Source of the DNA: Phycisphaerae bacterium | Lineage (GTDB): Bacteria; Planctomycetota; Phycisphaerae; SM23-33 | DNA: 45,940 nucleotides | Assembly: GCA_030745875.1 (NCBI GenBank) | Contig: JASLNT010000108.1 | Coordinates: 1-45,940, forward strand | Direction: 5' to 3' | In this document: piece by piece, positions 1 to 7,918 of the stretch | How the letters are laid out: each line of letters starts with the position of its first letter | How positions within the stretch are numbered: position 1 is the first letter of the stretch | The notes under the pieces: generated by a model | What the model was told of the DNA's origin: nothing | The model's input: the letters and a program-made list of their open reading frames with translations, nothing else | The model's database searches: none | Position numbers and translations under genes: made by a program

Positions 1-124
1 ACCCGTGTATTCCTCGCCCTTTCGCCACTCTAATAGTTCTCCGAAGAGAACGTTCGCGTCCGACTTGCATGTTTTAGCCACGCCGCCAGCGTTCATTCTG
101 AGCCAGGATCAAACTCTTCACTTG
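1..124 (-). rRNA. rrs: 16S ribosomal RNA, 5' end (partial)
   Basis: The complement of the universal bacterial 27F site lies at 98-117, followed on the minus strand by the conserved GCTGGCGGCGTGGC and CATGCAAGTC blocks. Counting back from the 27F site (E. coli position 8) puts the mature 5' end near 124. Only about the first 124 nucleotides are inside the window; the rest of the operon lies to the left. The GAATGAACGCTGGCGGCGTG wording fits the PVC superphylum, but the fragment is too short for a firm class assignment. Confidence 0.96.
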
Positions 125-193
125 ATTATCATTTAGACTCAACCGCAAAACCTCTGCGATCGAGATCCAGTTTGAAAAGATTCAACTCTGGTT

Positions 194-222
194 GGTCGGA
201 CCTTTTAAGGGGTGGTCCGACC
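194..222 (-). other. rRNA leader hairpin
   Basis: A perfect 9-bp inverted repeat, GGTCGGACC (194-202) and GGTCCGACC (214-222), with an 11-nt loop, lies in the transcribed leader between the rRNA promoters and the 16S 5' end. It is not followed by a U-run, so a terminator is unlikely. A processing or antitermination leader structure is the likelier reading. Confidence 0.5.
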
Positions 223-288
223 TTTGGTCTTCGAACTCTCGTAAAGATCGTTCGAAAGCCAAAACTCAATATCCTTATCATGTATGGC

Positions 289-400
289 TCGTCACGAGGA
301 TATCGAGTCGGCACGCCAAAGGTTAGCGCGCCATTGGATTTTGTCCCGAACCGATCAGAGCGTGACTGCTCCCGTCGGCCGGGCCACATCCTCGTGACGA
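289..400 (-). repeat. Inverted repeat in rRNA leader
   Basis: A perfect 13-bp inverted repeat has arms at 289-301 (TCGTCACGAGGAT) and 388-400 (ATCCTCGTGACGA), 86 bp apart. Both arms are inside the leader transcribed from the two upstream promoters, so they could form a long-range stem in the pre-rRNA. The gap from 124 to 672 has no credible gene; short open frames there are chance frames over the leader. Confidence 0.5.
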
Positions 401-471
401 CAATTCACACTGTTCACTTTTAAAATAGCTCTTAGTCTTTTCCGTCGTTCTCAGCAACAACGGGACACGGA

Positions 472-499
472 ATTCTAACGACCTTTTAATCAGGGTCAA
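472..499 (-). promoter_or_regulatory. rRNA promoter P2 (proximal)
   Basis: On the minus strand a -35 TTGACC (494-499) is separated by 16 bp from a -10 TAGAAT (472-477), pointing at the 16S gene with a predicted start near 465. Two 8-base A-tracts (plus-strand T-runs 510-517 and 524-531) fall at about -45 to -52 and -59 to -66, where UP-element subsites bind the RNA polymerase alpha C-terminal domain. Confidence 0.65.
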
Positions 500-608
500 C
501 TGAATTCCGTTTTTTTTGCAAAGTTTTTTTTGCGGGTCGTTTTAAGCCCCCCAGCGAGTTGTCTACAACAACCGCCGGCTCGACTCTGCAATCCTTTACA
601 GTCAAGCC

Positions 609-637
609 ACTATATCGACCACGAAAGCCATCGTCAA
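609..637 (-). promoter_or_regulatory. rRNA promoter P1 (distal)
   Basis: On the minus strand a -35 TTGACG (632-637) and a -10 TATAGT (609-614) have the optimal 17-bp spacing, and a 7-base A-tract (650-656) lies upstream. The predicted start is near 602, giving a leader of about 480 nt to the 16S 5' end. Tandem promoters are usual for rRNA operons. It lies just downstream of the stop codon of the 673-4407 gene on the same strand. Confidence 0.65.
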
Positions 638-672
638 TACCCTATCTTGTTTTTTTACAATTATTTATTCGG

Positions 673-3600
673 CTATCGCCTGGGGGTTTCCTTGAACGCT
701 GTCGATCCGGCGGCAAGCAACGCCTTAACACCGGGGTAAACGCGGTGCTGGACCTTCTTTAACGCATCGAGCATCTTGACGTAATCCGGGTCGCTGACGC
801 TCGCGAAAACAGGCTTTCCGTCTTTGGCTTTGCAGAGCCCCCAACCGCCGGCGCTCTTGCTCAGCGGAGCCTGCAGCGCGCCGCTGTGCGAGGCGTTGGA
901 CAGGTTCAGGTGACGGACCCGCATACCGCTTCGGGCGATGCCCCATTGACCGGGTTCGCCGCCGGCGTGAACGGCGGCGTGTGCGGCGCTCAAACCGGAC
1001 TGCGTGTCGGAAAAGTCGTTGTGGTGACAGCTGGCGCAACGTTTCTTGTGGACGCCGCCAAGCACCCCGCGAGCCTTGTTGTCCAGGATGGTGGGGGACT
1101 TCTGTCGGCAGTGGCTGTAGAACGGGACATTGGAATCTATCCACAGGAACACGCGCAATTGATCCTCAAACGGGATAATCTTCTTGCTGTGTTTGGGGTC
1201 CTGGATGCACTTGGTTATTTTGCTCAGGAGCGAGCCTCTGTTCAGCGGGGCCTGCTCGTCGCAGTCGTTGGTGGGCTGGGCGTGGGTCCTGCCCGTACCG
1301 GGCTGGAAGTGAACGAGCATCCTGTCGGTCAGTTCCATGTACGACATGCTGTACACGGTTGTCCTGTCGCCGGTCAGGTTCAGGTTGCCCTTGGGCTTGG
1401 CGCCGGCGTGGCACTTGATGCAGTACTTGTCCAGGACGGGCTGTACGACCGCTTCGTACTCTATGATTCCGTTTGTGCCCCATTTAGGCATCTTGGGCCT
1501 CACGGGAGCCTTGCGAGCCGCAGTCGCAGCCCTGCGCAACGTCGGGGGGGCTCCCGAGCCTTTACGCTGTTCGTGACATCCGATGCAGGCTCTAGATTCA
1601 CCGGGCATCATGTGGAAGTCCGAGCCCTGGGTCATCAGCATTCTGCCTTCCTTGTCGAGCACGTGGAAGTAGAGGCTCCGCATCGCGGGCACTTCAAAGT
1701 GAGCCGACCCGTCTGCCTCGATCGGCACGAGTCCGACACAGCGGTTGGCGTACCAGATGGTTCCTACGCCCATCGAACCGCCTCGCGGGCTGGACTGGAT
1801 CACCTGCTCCATGACCGCCAGGTACTTTGCTCGCCCGCGTTTCACCTCGGGTTCGATTCCCTGGTAAACGTCGTGCATCATCAGTGTTGCTTTCTGCGTC
1901 CAGTCGGGGTCTTTCAGCATTAGGGAGAACAGGTCCACGCCGGCGACCCAGTTGGGATTAGTTGTGCGGGTGGGAATGACGGGCGGTTTGGCTTGGGGAG
2001 CGAACACCTGGGACGAATGTATGCCCTGGGTCCCGGCGGTGTCTACGATGAGCTTTTTGTTGCCCGAGCGATCCAGCAGATAGAGTCCGACCTTGCGGTC
2101 GGCCCGGCCGCCGTATGAGACCAGGAAGAGCTGTTCGTTCAGCGGTTGGATGTCCTGATAAGCGTATCCGGGAGGTCTGTCGCCGACAGAGGCGGTGTCG
2201 GTTGTGACTCTGCGGAAACCGATTCCGTCGGCGGCTTCCTTACCGCGTCCGTTCCAGACCATACCGACCAGTCCGGTGAGATTGGCGTGGTGTGGTCCGA
2301 AAACCGTGAGCACTTCCGGGCGTCCGGGTATCTGTCGGGCGCGACCCATCGATCGCGGGTCGATCACGGTGTTTCCGAAGAACAGGTCCATCCCCGTTCC
2401 GTCGGGATTCTGGAACCACAGTGCGTGTCGATTGAACACGTTCTTGTTGACGCCGTAGTCCCAGCGGGTGAACAGTATCCGCCCATCGTTCATGACGCTG
2501 GGGGATGTGTCGATCGTGAGATTGACTGAGACGGCCTTGCGGTTCTGTCCGTCAGGGTCGCAGGTGTAGAGAAGTTGTCTCGGTCCCCCGCCCTTGCACG
2601 GGGAGATGCCCACTTCGTTATCGAAGAACACGATTCGCCCGTTGGGCATTTGCGCTGGCGATTGGCCTTGCTGGATGCGCTTAAGATTCTTTCCGTCGAC
2701 TCCGATCGAGTGGATCTGACGTCCGCCCCCGATGAAGATTGTCTTGGCGTCCCACGACAAGTCGATTTCGTGCATCGGACAAGGCGCATCGAAGAGTGTT
2801 CTCAGGCGTTTGGATTTCGGTTCGAAGACGCGGACTGATCCGGTTTTCTTGCCGACTCCTGTGAACATCATCGAGTCGTAGCGGTAGGTTTCTCGCTGCA
2901 GGAACAGGATATCGGGAAGCTCGCTCAGGGTCTGGGCCCAAAGCTTGTCCAGGGCGGCGGTTTCGGTTAGGACCTCGCGGACCATGGGCTGTCCGGTGGT
3001 TGCTATCTGGTTAAGCAGCGCTTTGACGCGGGGCTCCATCTTCGCAAGGCGCGCCGTGTGACGATCGCCGGCGGGGGAGGTGGGGTACTTCTCCAGCGCC
3101 TTCTCGATTGCGGGAACGATTCGTCCGCGAGAGTCTATGGCTGCGTGCTCGACACCGGCCATCGGTTCGGGATAGAACTTCAAATCCATAAGGCGATCCA
3201 GCGATTCCTTGTAGTAAATCAACTCGGTCGCCTGGGTGATTATCTGCTCGGGGGACTTTACGGTTGTCTTGGGCGGAGTTGCGCGGCAGACCTTGGCTGC
3301 GTGAGCGTTGAAACTCGAAGCCAGTTGGGCGCCCAGCGAGACGCCTTTCTTTTTACGCCGCACGTTCTTCGAGTCTTTTCCCGCCAGCACTCTAGCCAGA
3401 GATATCTCACGACGATCTCCGGGCGACGTGAACGACGAATACAGGGCGTCCCAAACGTCGGAAAGACGTTTAACCTTTGCTCGCGATTGGGGGAACTTGT
3501 CCAACGAGGCGTCGAGGGACTTCAACCACGTGTCTTGCTTGACGAACCAATCGGGGGTTTTCGCCAGTTCAGTGTGGTATGGAAGGTCTGTGGCTTTGTT

Positions 3601-4407
3601 GATCTGCAACGGGCGCCACAGGCCCTCGAACCCGCGTTCGTGGCGGAGGTTCGGATGCATGCCGTACAGCGAGAATGCAAATCCGTAGTAATGACGGTTG
3701 TTGGTGAACTTGGCCAGGAAGTGATTGACGCCCTGTTTCAGTTCTACTTTCGCCTTAAGCGGCATGTCGCCGCGAGTGTCTCGTCCGCCCCATTTTCGGA
3801 TTTCCTTACCGTTGACCCACCATGTATATCGCCCCGTGCGACGCCAGTGCTCCATACCGTAAGAGCCCATTCGCCTGTCAGCTTCGGGGGCGCGAATGAT
3901 GCAGTCGATCTCCACCGTTACGGGCTTGGCGGCGGTGATTGTGCGATAGACGTACTGGGTCTCGCCCGCGGCGGGCGCAGCGGCGCGGGGAAGCTGCTGG
4001 TAGTAACCGTCGATCCAGTTGGTGTGGGGCGTCCAGGTGCGGACGGCCTTGGGAGTGGCGGGGAAATTCGGGGCGGGGTATTTCTTGGTGAGTTTGGGGA
4101 GTCCGCCGTTGGCGAGCGCGTCTTTCTCGACGTCGTAAATGGTCTTGTAGCTGGTTTCGACATTGGTCATCCAGTTGATATGCGGACCCTGGTCGCGGAA
4201 CGGTCCGATTCGGCGCCACACGCCTACTTTCACTCCGGCGTCCTTGAGGAGCGTTTTGGCGGCCTGTTGACTGTTGCGTTCGGCGAACGCAGCAGTTGTG
4301 ATCTTCTTTGCGGCCTCGGCGTGTGTCTCGGCTTGGATGGACGAAGTTACGGCTAGGAGACAGGCGCTCAGCATCAACGGACTAATTACGGATGTGCGTA
4401 TACTCAT
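673..4407 (-). CDS. Secreted multiheme c-type cytochrome with hydrazine-synthase-alpha-like domain
   Basis: The 1244-residue product has a signal peptide (residues 1-26, cut after SIQA) and is predicted to be periplasmic. The centre (about residues 480-900) resembles the HzsA/TolB-like beta-propeller of hydrazine synthase alpha, with blade motifs such as DLSWDAKTIFIGG and WDYGVN. Three CXXCH haem-c motifs follow: CIGCH near 941, CIKCH near 996 and CASCH near 1124. The N-terminal part (about 60-270) looks like the carbohydrate-binding-type beta-sandwich often found in such planctomycete proteins. There is no hzsB/C-like neighbour, so a true hydrazine synthase role is not supported; a secreted redox enzyme acting on an unknown substrate is more likely. 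AGGAG (4419-4423) precedes the ATG by 11 nt, a rather long spacing. The gene appears monocistronic and reads toward the rRNA promoters. Confidence 0.8.
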   Translation of the reverse strand: MSIRTSVISPLMLSACLLAVTSSIQAETHAEAAKKITTAAFAERNSQQAAKTLLKDAGVKVGVWRRIGPFRDQGPHINWMTNVETSYKTIYDVEKDALANGGLPKLTKKYPAPNFPATPKAVRTWTPHTNWIDGYYQQLPRAAAPAAGETQYVYRTITAAKPVTVEIDCIIRAPEADRRMGSYGMEHWRRTGRYTWWVNGKEIRKWGGRDTRGDMPLKAKVELKQGVNHFLAKFTNNRHYYGFAFSLYGMHPNLRHERGFEGLWRPLQINKATDLPYHTELAKTPDWFVKQDTWLKSLDASLDKFPQSRAKVKRLSDVWDALYSSFTSPGDRREISLARVLAGKDSKNVRRKKKGVSLGAQLASSFNAHAAKVCRATPPKTTVKSPEQIITQATELIYYKESLDRLMDLKFYPEPMAGVEHAAIDSRGRIVPAIEKALEKYPTSPAGDRHTARLAKMEPRVKALLNQIATTGQPMVREVLTETAALDKLWAQTLSELPDILFLQRETYRYDSMMFTGVGKKTGSVRVFEPKSKRLRTLFDAPCPMHEIDLSWDAKTIFIGGGRQIHSIGVDGKNLKRIQQGQSPAQMPNGRIVFFDNEVGISPCKGGGPRQLLYTCDPDGQNRKAVSVNLTIDTSPSVMNDGRILFTRWDYGVNKNVFNRHALWFQNPDGTGMDLFFGNTVIDPRSMGRARQIPGRPEVLTVFGPHHANLTGLVGMVWNGRGKEAADGIGFRRVTTDTASVGDRPPGYAYQDIQPLNEQLFLVSYGGRADRKVGLYLLDRSGNKKLIVDTAGTQGIHSSQVFAPQAKPPVIPTRTTNPNWVAGVDLFSLMLKDPDWTQKATLMMHDVYQGIEPEVKRGRAKYLAVMEQVIQSSPRGGSMGVGTIWYANRCVGLVPIEADGSAHFEVPAMRSLYFHVLDKEGRMLMTQGSDFHMMPGESRACIGCHEQRKGSGAPPTLRRAATAARKAPVRPKMPKWGTNGIIEYEAVVQPVLDKYCIKCHAGAKPKGNLNLTGDRTTVYSMSYMELTDRMLVHFQPGTGRTHAQPTNDCDEQAPLNRGSLLSKITKCIQDPKHSKKIIPFEDQLRVFLWIDSNVPFYSHCRQKSPTILDNKARGVLGGVHKKRCASCHHNDFSDTQSGLSAAHAAVHAGGEPGQWGIARSGMRVRHLNLSNASHSGALQAPLSKSAGGWGLCKAKDGKPVFASVSDPDYVKMLDALKKVQHRVYPGVKALLAAGSTAFKETPRR

Positions 4408-4428
4408 TACTTATGCTACTCCTGTGTT

Positions 4429-4458
4429 TTGTCAACAATCTATGGGGACCCATATTAT
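4429..4458 (+). promoter_or_regulatory. Possible promoter of the cupin operon
   Basis: TTGTCA (4429-4434) and TATTAT (4453-4458) are 18 bp apart on the plus strand. The predicted start is near 4465, about 177 nt before the cupin start codon. The match is moderate and nothing else supports it. No other feature was recognised in the 4408-4641 gap. Confidence 0.3.
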
Positions 4459-4641
4459 ATCGGACTGATTGACTAGGAACAATGGAATGTCTGGTGTAGT
4501 AAACGCTTCCGCCGCGGAGTGATTGCATCGGAGGGCAAAAGCTGAATCAGTCAATCGCCCGATGCGTGTGATTCTTGCTACGGCTTGCGGCAACGGTTAT
4601 AAGGAGTACGCACGGAAAGAAAACCCAGCGGAGCCGAGATC

Positions 4642-5091
4642 ATGATCATAGCTGACCTGAAAGAAATCGAAGGACGTACGTATCCCGCTCGCAGGAGGAC
4701 GCAGAATCTCGTGGGCGGTCCGTCGCCGATTCAGACGCAAAGCTTTTGCATGGGCTACGTTACGCTTGAGCCAAACGGCGGGCAGGTGCCTTGGCACGAT
4801 CAGGAGTCCGAGGAGGTCTATTTTGTGATATCCGGGACCGGCGAGATGTGCATAGGTGACGAACGCCGGGAGATCACAGGCGGCCAGGCGGTGAACATCC
4901 CGCCGGGAAGCTTTCATCAGATCACGAACATCAGCAACGATCCGCTTGCGATGATCTACTGCTACGGACCAGCGGGCGACGTGGCTCACTGGCGTCAGGA
5001 GCTCAACGGCACGCTGCCAAAGGCGGGCGTCGATGTTCCGCCTCTGCCCGACGGCGCACAACCGCAATGCACAGATGCGCCCGGAGAATGA
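4642..5091 (+). CDS. Cupin-domain protein
   Basis: This 149-residue single-domain cupin has the two conserved boxes: VPWHDQESEEVYFVISGTG, with a histidine and glutamate suited to metal binding, and the later IPPGSFHQITN with the second-box histidine. Small cupins of this kind are sugar isomerases/epimerases, dioxygenases or sugar-binding sensors; the substrate cannot be told here. GGAG at 4630-4633 sits 8 nt before the ATG. The stop codon is 4 nt before the next start (5096), so it is almost certainly co-transcribed with the Gfo/Idh/MocA oxidoreductase, which points to a joint role in sugar or sugar-derivative metabolism. No signal peptide is visible. Confidence 0.8.
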   Translation: MIIADLKEIEGRTYPARRRTQNLVGGPSPIQTQSFCMGYVTLEPNGGQVPWHDQESEEVYFVISGTGEMCIGDERREITGGQAVNIPPGSFHQITNISNDPLAMIYCYGPAGDVAHWRQELNGTLPKAGVDVPPLPDGAQPQCTDAPGE

Positions 5092-5095
5092 CGAA

Positions 5096-6244
5096 ATGAA
5101 AACACACACGGTTGGAATCATAATGAACGGCGTGACCGGGCGCATGGGCGCCAACCAGCACCTGATGCGTTCGATCGTCGAGATCATCAAGCAGGGGGGA
5201 GTGAAGCTCGACGACGGTTCTGTAATCATGCCGGATCCCGTGCTGGTCGGGCGGAATCCGGATAAGCTCGCAAAGCTGGTCGAAATGTCCGGTGTGGACA
5301 ATTGGACGACCGATCTGGACTCGGTGCTGGGCGATGATCGTTACGGGATCTACTTTGACGCGCAGACCACCACCCGGCGAGTTGAGGCGGTCAAACAGGC
5401 TATCGCTGCGGGCAAGGACATCTACTGCGAAAAGCCCACCGCTGAAACGCTTGAGGACGCCGTGGAGTTGTATCGTCTGGCTGAACGGGCCGGCGTGAAA
5501 CACGGTGTGGTCCAGGACAAACTGTGGCTGCCCGGGCTCCGCAAACTTCAGCGACTGCGGGACGACGGATTCTTCGGTCGGATATTGTCGGTGCGAGGAG
5601 AGTTTGGTTATTGGGTGTTCGAGGGCGAAGACGGACAACTGCAGAGGCCCTCTTGGAACTACCGCAAGGAAGACGGCGGGGGGATCATCCTCGATATGCT
5701 CTGTCATTGGCGGTACGTGCTGGACAACGTCGTCGCTCCGATCAGGGCGGTTTCGTGCGTGGGCGCGACACACATACCGCAGCGTTGGGACGAACAACAG
5801 CAGGCGTACGACTGCACCGCAGACGATGCGGCGTACGCGACGTTCGAACTTGAAGGCGGCGTGATAGCGCAGTTCAACTCTTCCTGGTGCGTGCGCGTTC
5901 GCAGAGACGATCTGGTTACCTTCCAGATCGACGGGACGGACGGTTCGGCTGTTGCGGGCCTGCGCAAGTGCTGGACGCAATCGCGAGAAGACACGCCCAG
6001 ACCGGTTTGGAATCCGGACATTGATCGGCCGGGGAGTTTTTACGACGGATGGGCGGAACTGCCCGACACCCAACCGTGGGACAACGCATTCAAAGTCCAG
6101 TGGGAACTGTTTCTGAAACATGTTGTCAGCGACGCCCCGTTCAGGTGGGGGTTGCTCGAAGGCGCCAAGGGCGTGCAACTGGCGCAACTGGGAATGGAAT
6201 CATGGTCCTGTCGCTCCTGGGTCGACGTGCCTGAGCTTGCATAG
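5096..6244 (+). CDS. Gfo/Idh/MocA family NAD(P)-dependent oxidoreductase
   Basis: The 382-residue cytoplasmic protein starts at ATG 5096, chosen because GGAG (5083-5086) precedes it by 9 nt and the Rossmann fold begins at once (THTVGIIMNGVTGRMG). A longer in-frame extension to 5033 runs into the cupin gene and is rejected. The family motif EKPTAE (near residue 113) carries the lysine used in nucleotide binding and catalysis, and the C-terminal substrate domain is complete. Such enzymes oxidise or reduce hydroxyl groups of sugars, inositols or their derivatives. The 4-nt gap to the cupin gene shows an operon. Unlike the homologous-family protein at 38690-40162, it has no Tat signal. Confidence 0.88.
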   Translation: MKTHTVGIIMNGVTGRMGANQHLMRSIVEIIKQGGVKLDDGSVIMPDPVLVGRNPDKLAKLVEMSGVDNWTTDLDSVLGDDRYGIYFDAQTTTRRVEAVKQAIAAGKDIYCEKPTAETLEDAVELYRLAERAGVKHGVVQDKLWLPGLRKLQRLRDDGFFGRILSVRGEFGYWVFEGEDGQLQRPSWNYRKEDGGGIILDMLCHWRYVLDNVVAPIRAVSCVGATHIPQRWDEQQQAYDCTADDAAYATFELEGGVIAQFNSSWCVRVRRDDLVTFQIDGTDGSAVAGLRKCWTQSREDTPRPVWNPDIDRPGSFYDGWAELPDTQPWDNAFKVQWELFLKHVVSDAPFRWGLLEGAKGVQLAQLGMESWSCRSWVDVPELA

Positions 6245-6728
6245 AGCAGCCGGGGCGCTCGATGGGGCGCTTGGTCAGTTGGTCAGCAGGATGTGGATGG
6301 ATGGTGGATAAGTTTTTCTTCAGTTTTCAAGGCGTCATAGGGTGTTGTGTCGGTTTGTCTTGCGACAAATGACCGTCAGCAAGGTGTAAGCGAATTGTGG
6401 ATTCCCAACGCTTTTCGGTTTGAGCGCGATAGAATATATCGTGCGACCTGAAAAGCGCGACGCGGTCAATTCGGCGTTGAGTCAAGATCAGGGGCGAGGG
6501 CGTTTGGTCAAGTAAGGCTGAGAGTTGGGGACGGGCCAGGAAGGGACGAGACGGCTTGGTCTCGAAATCCAGCCGAGATCATTTTATTTTGTTTTCTTAA
6601 TCAAGTTAGTGTTATTCCGATCCGATTCATAGTGGACAGTGCACCGGTCTGTATCGCTGTCTGTGCTCGCTGCGGAAAGTGCATGTCAGGATGGTCTGCA
6701 AGCTCCTGTCTGTGAAAGGATTATTGCG
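6245..6728. other. Gene-free interval
   Basis: This 484-bp gap between the oxidoreductase and the CBM48 gene holds no credible reading frame. An imperfect hairpin-like stretch (GCGATAGAATATATCGTGC, near 6427-6446) and an AT-rich block (about 6580-6625) that could include a promoter are visible. Neither is strong enough to call as a regulatory site. Confidence 0.4.
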
Positions 6729-7052
6729 ATGGTTAATGTCAACGGCGACTGGGCCGAATTCAGATTCTATAGACCGGATGCCCAAAATGTGTATCTGGTT
6801 GGGGATTTCAACGATTGGCAGGAAAGCCAACTGGCAATGACCCGACGGAGCGATGGTGATTGGGTCGCGAAAATCCGCCTGTCTGTCGGAGAGTTCAAAT
6901 TCCGCTATTGTGCTGATGGTCAATGGTTTACCGACTATGCAGCCTTTGGCGTGGAACCGGGACGATTCGGTATGGACAGTGTCGTGCGGGTAACGCCCCA
7001 GCGTCTCAAAGTTGTTAAACGCGTTCCGGCGACGGAGATAGCCGCCGCCTGA
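6729..7052 (+). CDS. Small stand-alone CBM48/AMPK-type glycogen-binding-domain protein
   Basis: The 107-residue protein is essentially one early-set beta-sandwich: FRFYRPDAQNVYLVGDFNDWQ, then DGDWVAKIRLSVGEFKFRYCADGQW. This is the pattern of CBM48 and AMPK-beta glycogen-binding domains, with conserved tryptophans suited to stacking on alpha-glucan. No catalytic domain is attached. ATG 6729 is chosen because AAAGGA (6715-6720) precedes it by 8 nt; the upstream in-frame extension to 6639 looks noncoding. A strong intrinsic terminator follows directly. The role is unknown; regulation or scaffolding of glycogen metabolism is an inference from the domain alone. Confidence 0.75.
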   Translation: MVNVNGDWAEFRFYRPDAQNVYLVGDFNDWQESQLAMTRRSDGDWVAKIRLSVGEFKFRYCADGQWFTDYAAFGVEPGRFGMDSVVRVTPQRLKVVKRVPATEIAAA

Positions 7053-7083
7053 ACGATTTTATACGCCGCGCTTGCGGCCATAG

Positions 7084-7117
7084 AAGGGTCTCCAGACGAT
7101 GTCTGGAGGCCTTTTTT
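7084..7117 (+). terminator. Intrinsic terminator after the CBM48 gene
   Basis: A GC-rich hairpin has the perfect core CTCCAGAC (7090-7097), loop GAT, GTCTGGAG (7101-7108), extended by outer pairs to 7084 and 7114, and is followed by a run of six Ts (7112-7117). It ends the plus-strand transcript just before the convergent scpB stop codon. Confidence 0.9.
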
Positions 7118-7125
7118 GATTGGTG

Positions 7126-7893
7126 TCAGTCGGAAACCGGCTCGGCTGCCTCAGGTTCGCCGGGAGCCTCAGGATGCTCCGGTTCAGTTGGCGGGTCGGT
7201 TTTGGGTGTGTCCGTGTCGTCAGCCTGGTCGTCAGGTTCGTCGCTGGGGGGAGGCGTCGGCGCCTTTTTGGGCGGAGCCTGTCGCAGTTCATCGGCCCGC
7301 GGAAGGTCACTGAGGCTGGCCAGTCCGAAGACTTCCAGGAATCGTCGCGTTGTCCCGTACAACATCGGTCGACCGATAACTTCCGCACGCCCCACGATCT
7401 TGATCAGCATCTTCTCCATCAGCCCTCGCAGCACCTCGCCGCACGCCACACCGCGGATCGCCTCTATGTCGGCGCGCAACACGGGCTGACGGTAGGCGAC
7501 TATCGACAAGGTCTCCATCGCAGGTTGCGACAGCTTCGATTCCGATTTGGCTTTGAAGAGTCGAGAGAGCACCTGGTGATACGCTTCGAGGGTCTGCAGG
7601 CGGTATCCGCCTGCGATCATCTCAATGCGAAACGCCGAGCCCGATTCCTCATAGCGTGCGTTCAGAATATCGACAGCTTCAGTGACTTCCTTTTTGGACG
7701 ACAGCTCCGCCACCTGCAGAATCTTCGCCGCCGTTATCGGCGAGTCGGTTGAGAACAGTATCGCCTCAACGGTGGCCGCGATATCGCTTGCCGCCTGGGG
7801 TGAGATGTCGTCGCTTTGGTCGACGGGGCTTTCGTCGTTCTTCTTGGCTGGTGATTCGCTCATAGGCGGTAGGTTACTTTCGGAGTCGCGCAT
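7126..7893 (-). CDS. scpB: Segregation and condensation protein B
   Basis: The 255-residue product is ScpB, which with ScpA and SMC forms the condensin complex that compacts and segregates chromosomes. Two winged-helix regions are recognisable, with family landmarks VEAILFSTDSPIT, GGYRLQT, LSQPAMETLSIVAYRQPV, IRGVACGEVLRGLMEK and GRPMLYGTTRRFLEVFGL. The N-terminus (about 40 residues) and the C-terminal tail, rich in Pro, Asp and Glu, are low-complexity and probably disordered. The start is uncertain: TTG 7899, ATG 7893 and ATG 7863 are all possible and none has a clear Shine-Dalgarno. scpA, usually adjacent, is not in the window. It lies 25 bp downstream of the SDR gene on the same strand. 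Confidence 0.9.
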   Translation of the reverse strand: MRDSESNLPPMSESPAKKNDESPVDQSDDISPQAASDIAATVEAILFSTDSPITAAKILQVAELSSKKEVTEAVDILNARYEESGSAFRIEMIAGGYRLQTLEAYHQVLSRLFKAKSESKLSQPAMETLSIVAYRQPVLRADIEAIRGVACGEVLRGLMEKMLIKIVGRAEVIGRPMLYGTTRRFLEVFGLASLSDLPRADELRQAPPKKAPTPPPSDEPDDQADDTDTPKTDPPTEPEHPEAPGEPEAAEPVSD

Positions 7894-7918
7894 CGTCAAG
7901 CATTCGGCGCCGCCGGGC

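Noticed and set aside
886..4356. Long plus-strand open frames (345 and 432 codons) opposite the multiheme gene
   Set aside because: They lie antisense to a gene with signal peptide, haem motifs and domain structure, have no recognisable motifs, and are explained by high GC content.
4430..4460. Perfect TTGACA and TATAAT hexamers on the minus strand near the 4407 gene start
   Set aside because: Their order is reversed for minus-strand transcription (TATAAT comes before TTGACA), and a -10 paired to this TTGACA would overlap the start codon.
5003..6187. 394-codon minus-strand frame opposite the Gfo/Idh gene
   Set aside because: It is antisense to a clearly conserved enzyme and has no recognisable motifs.
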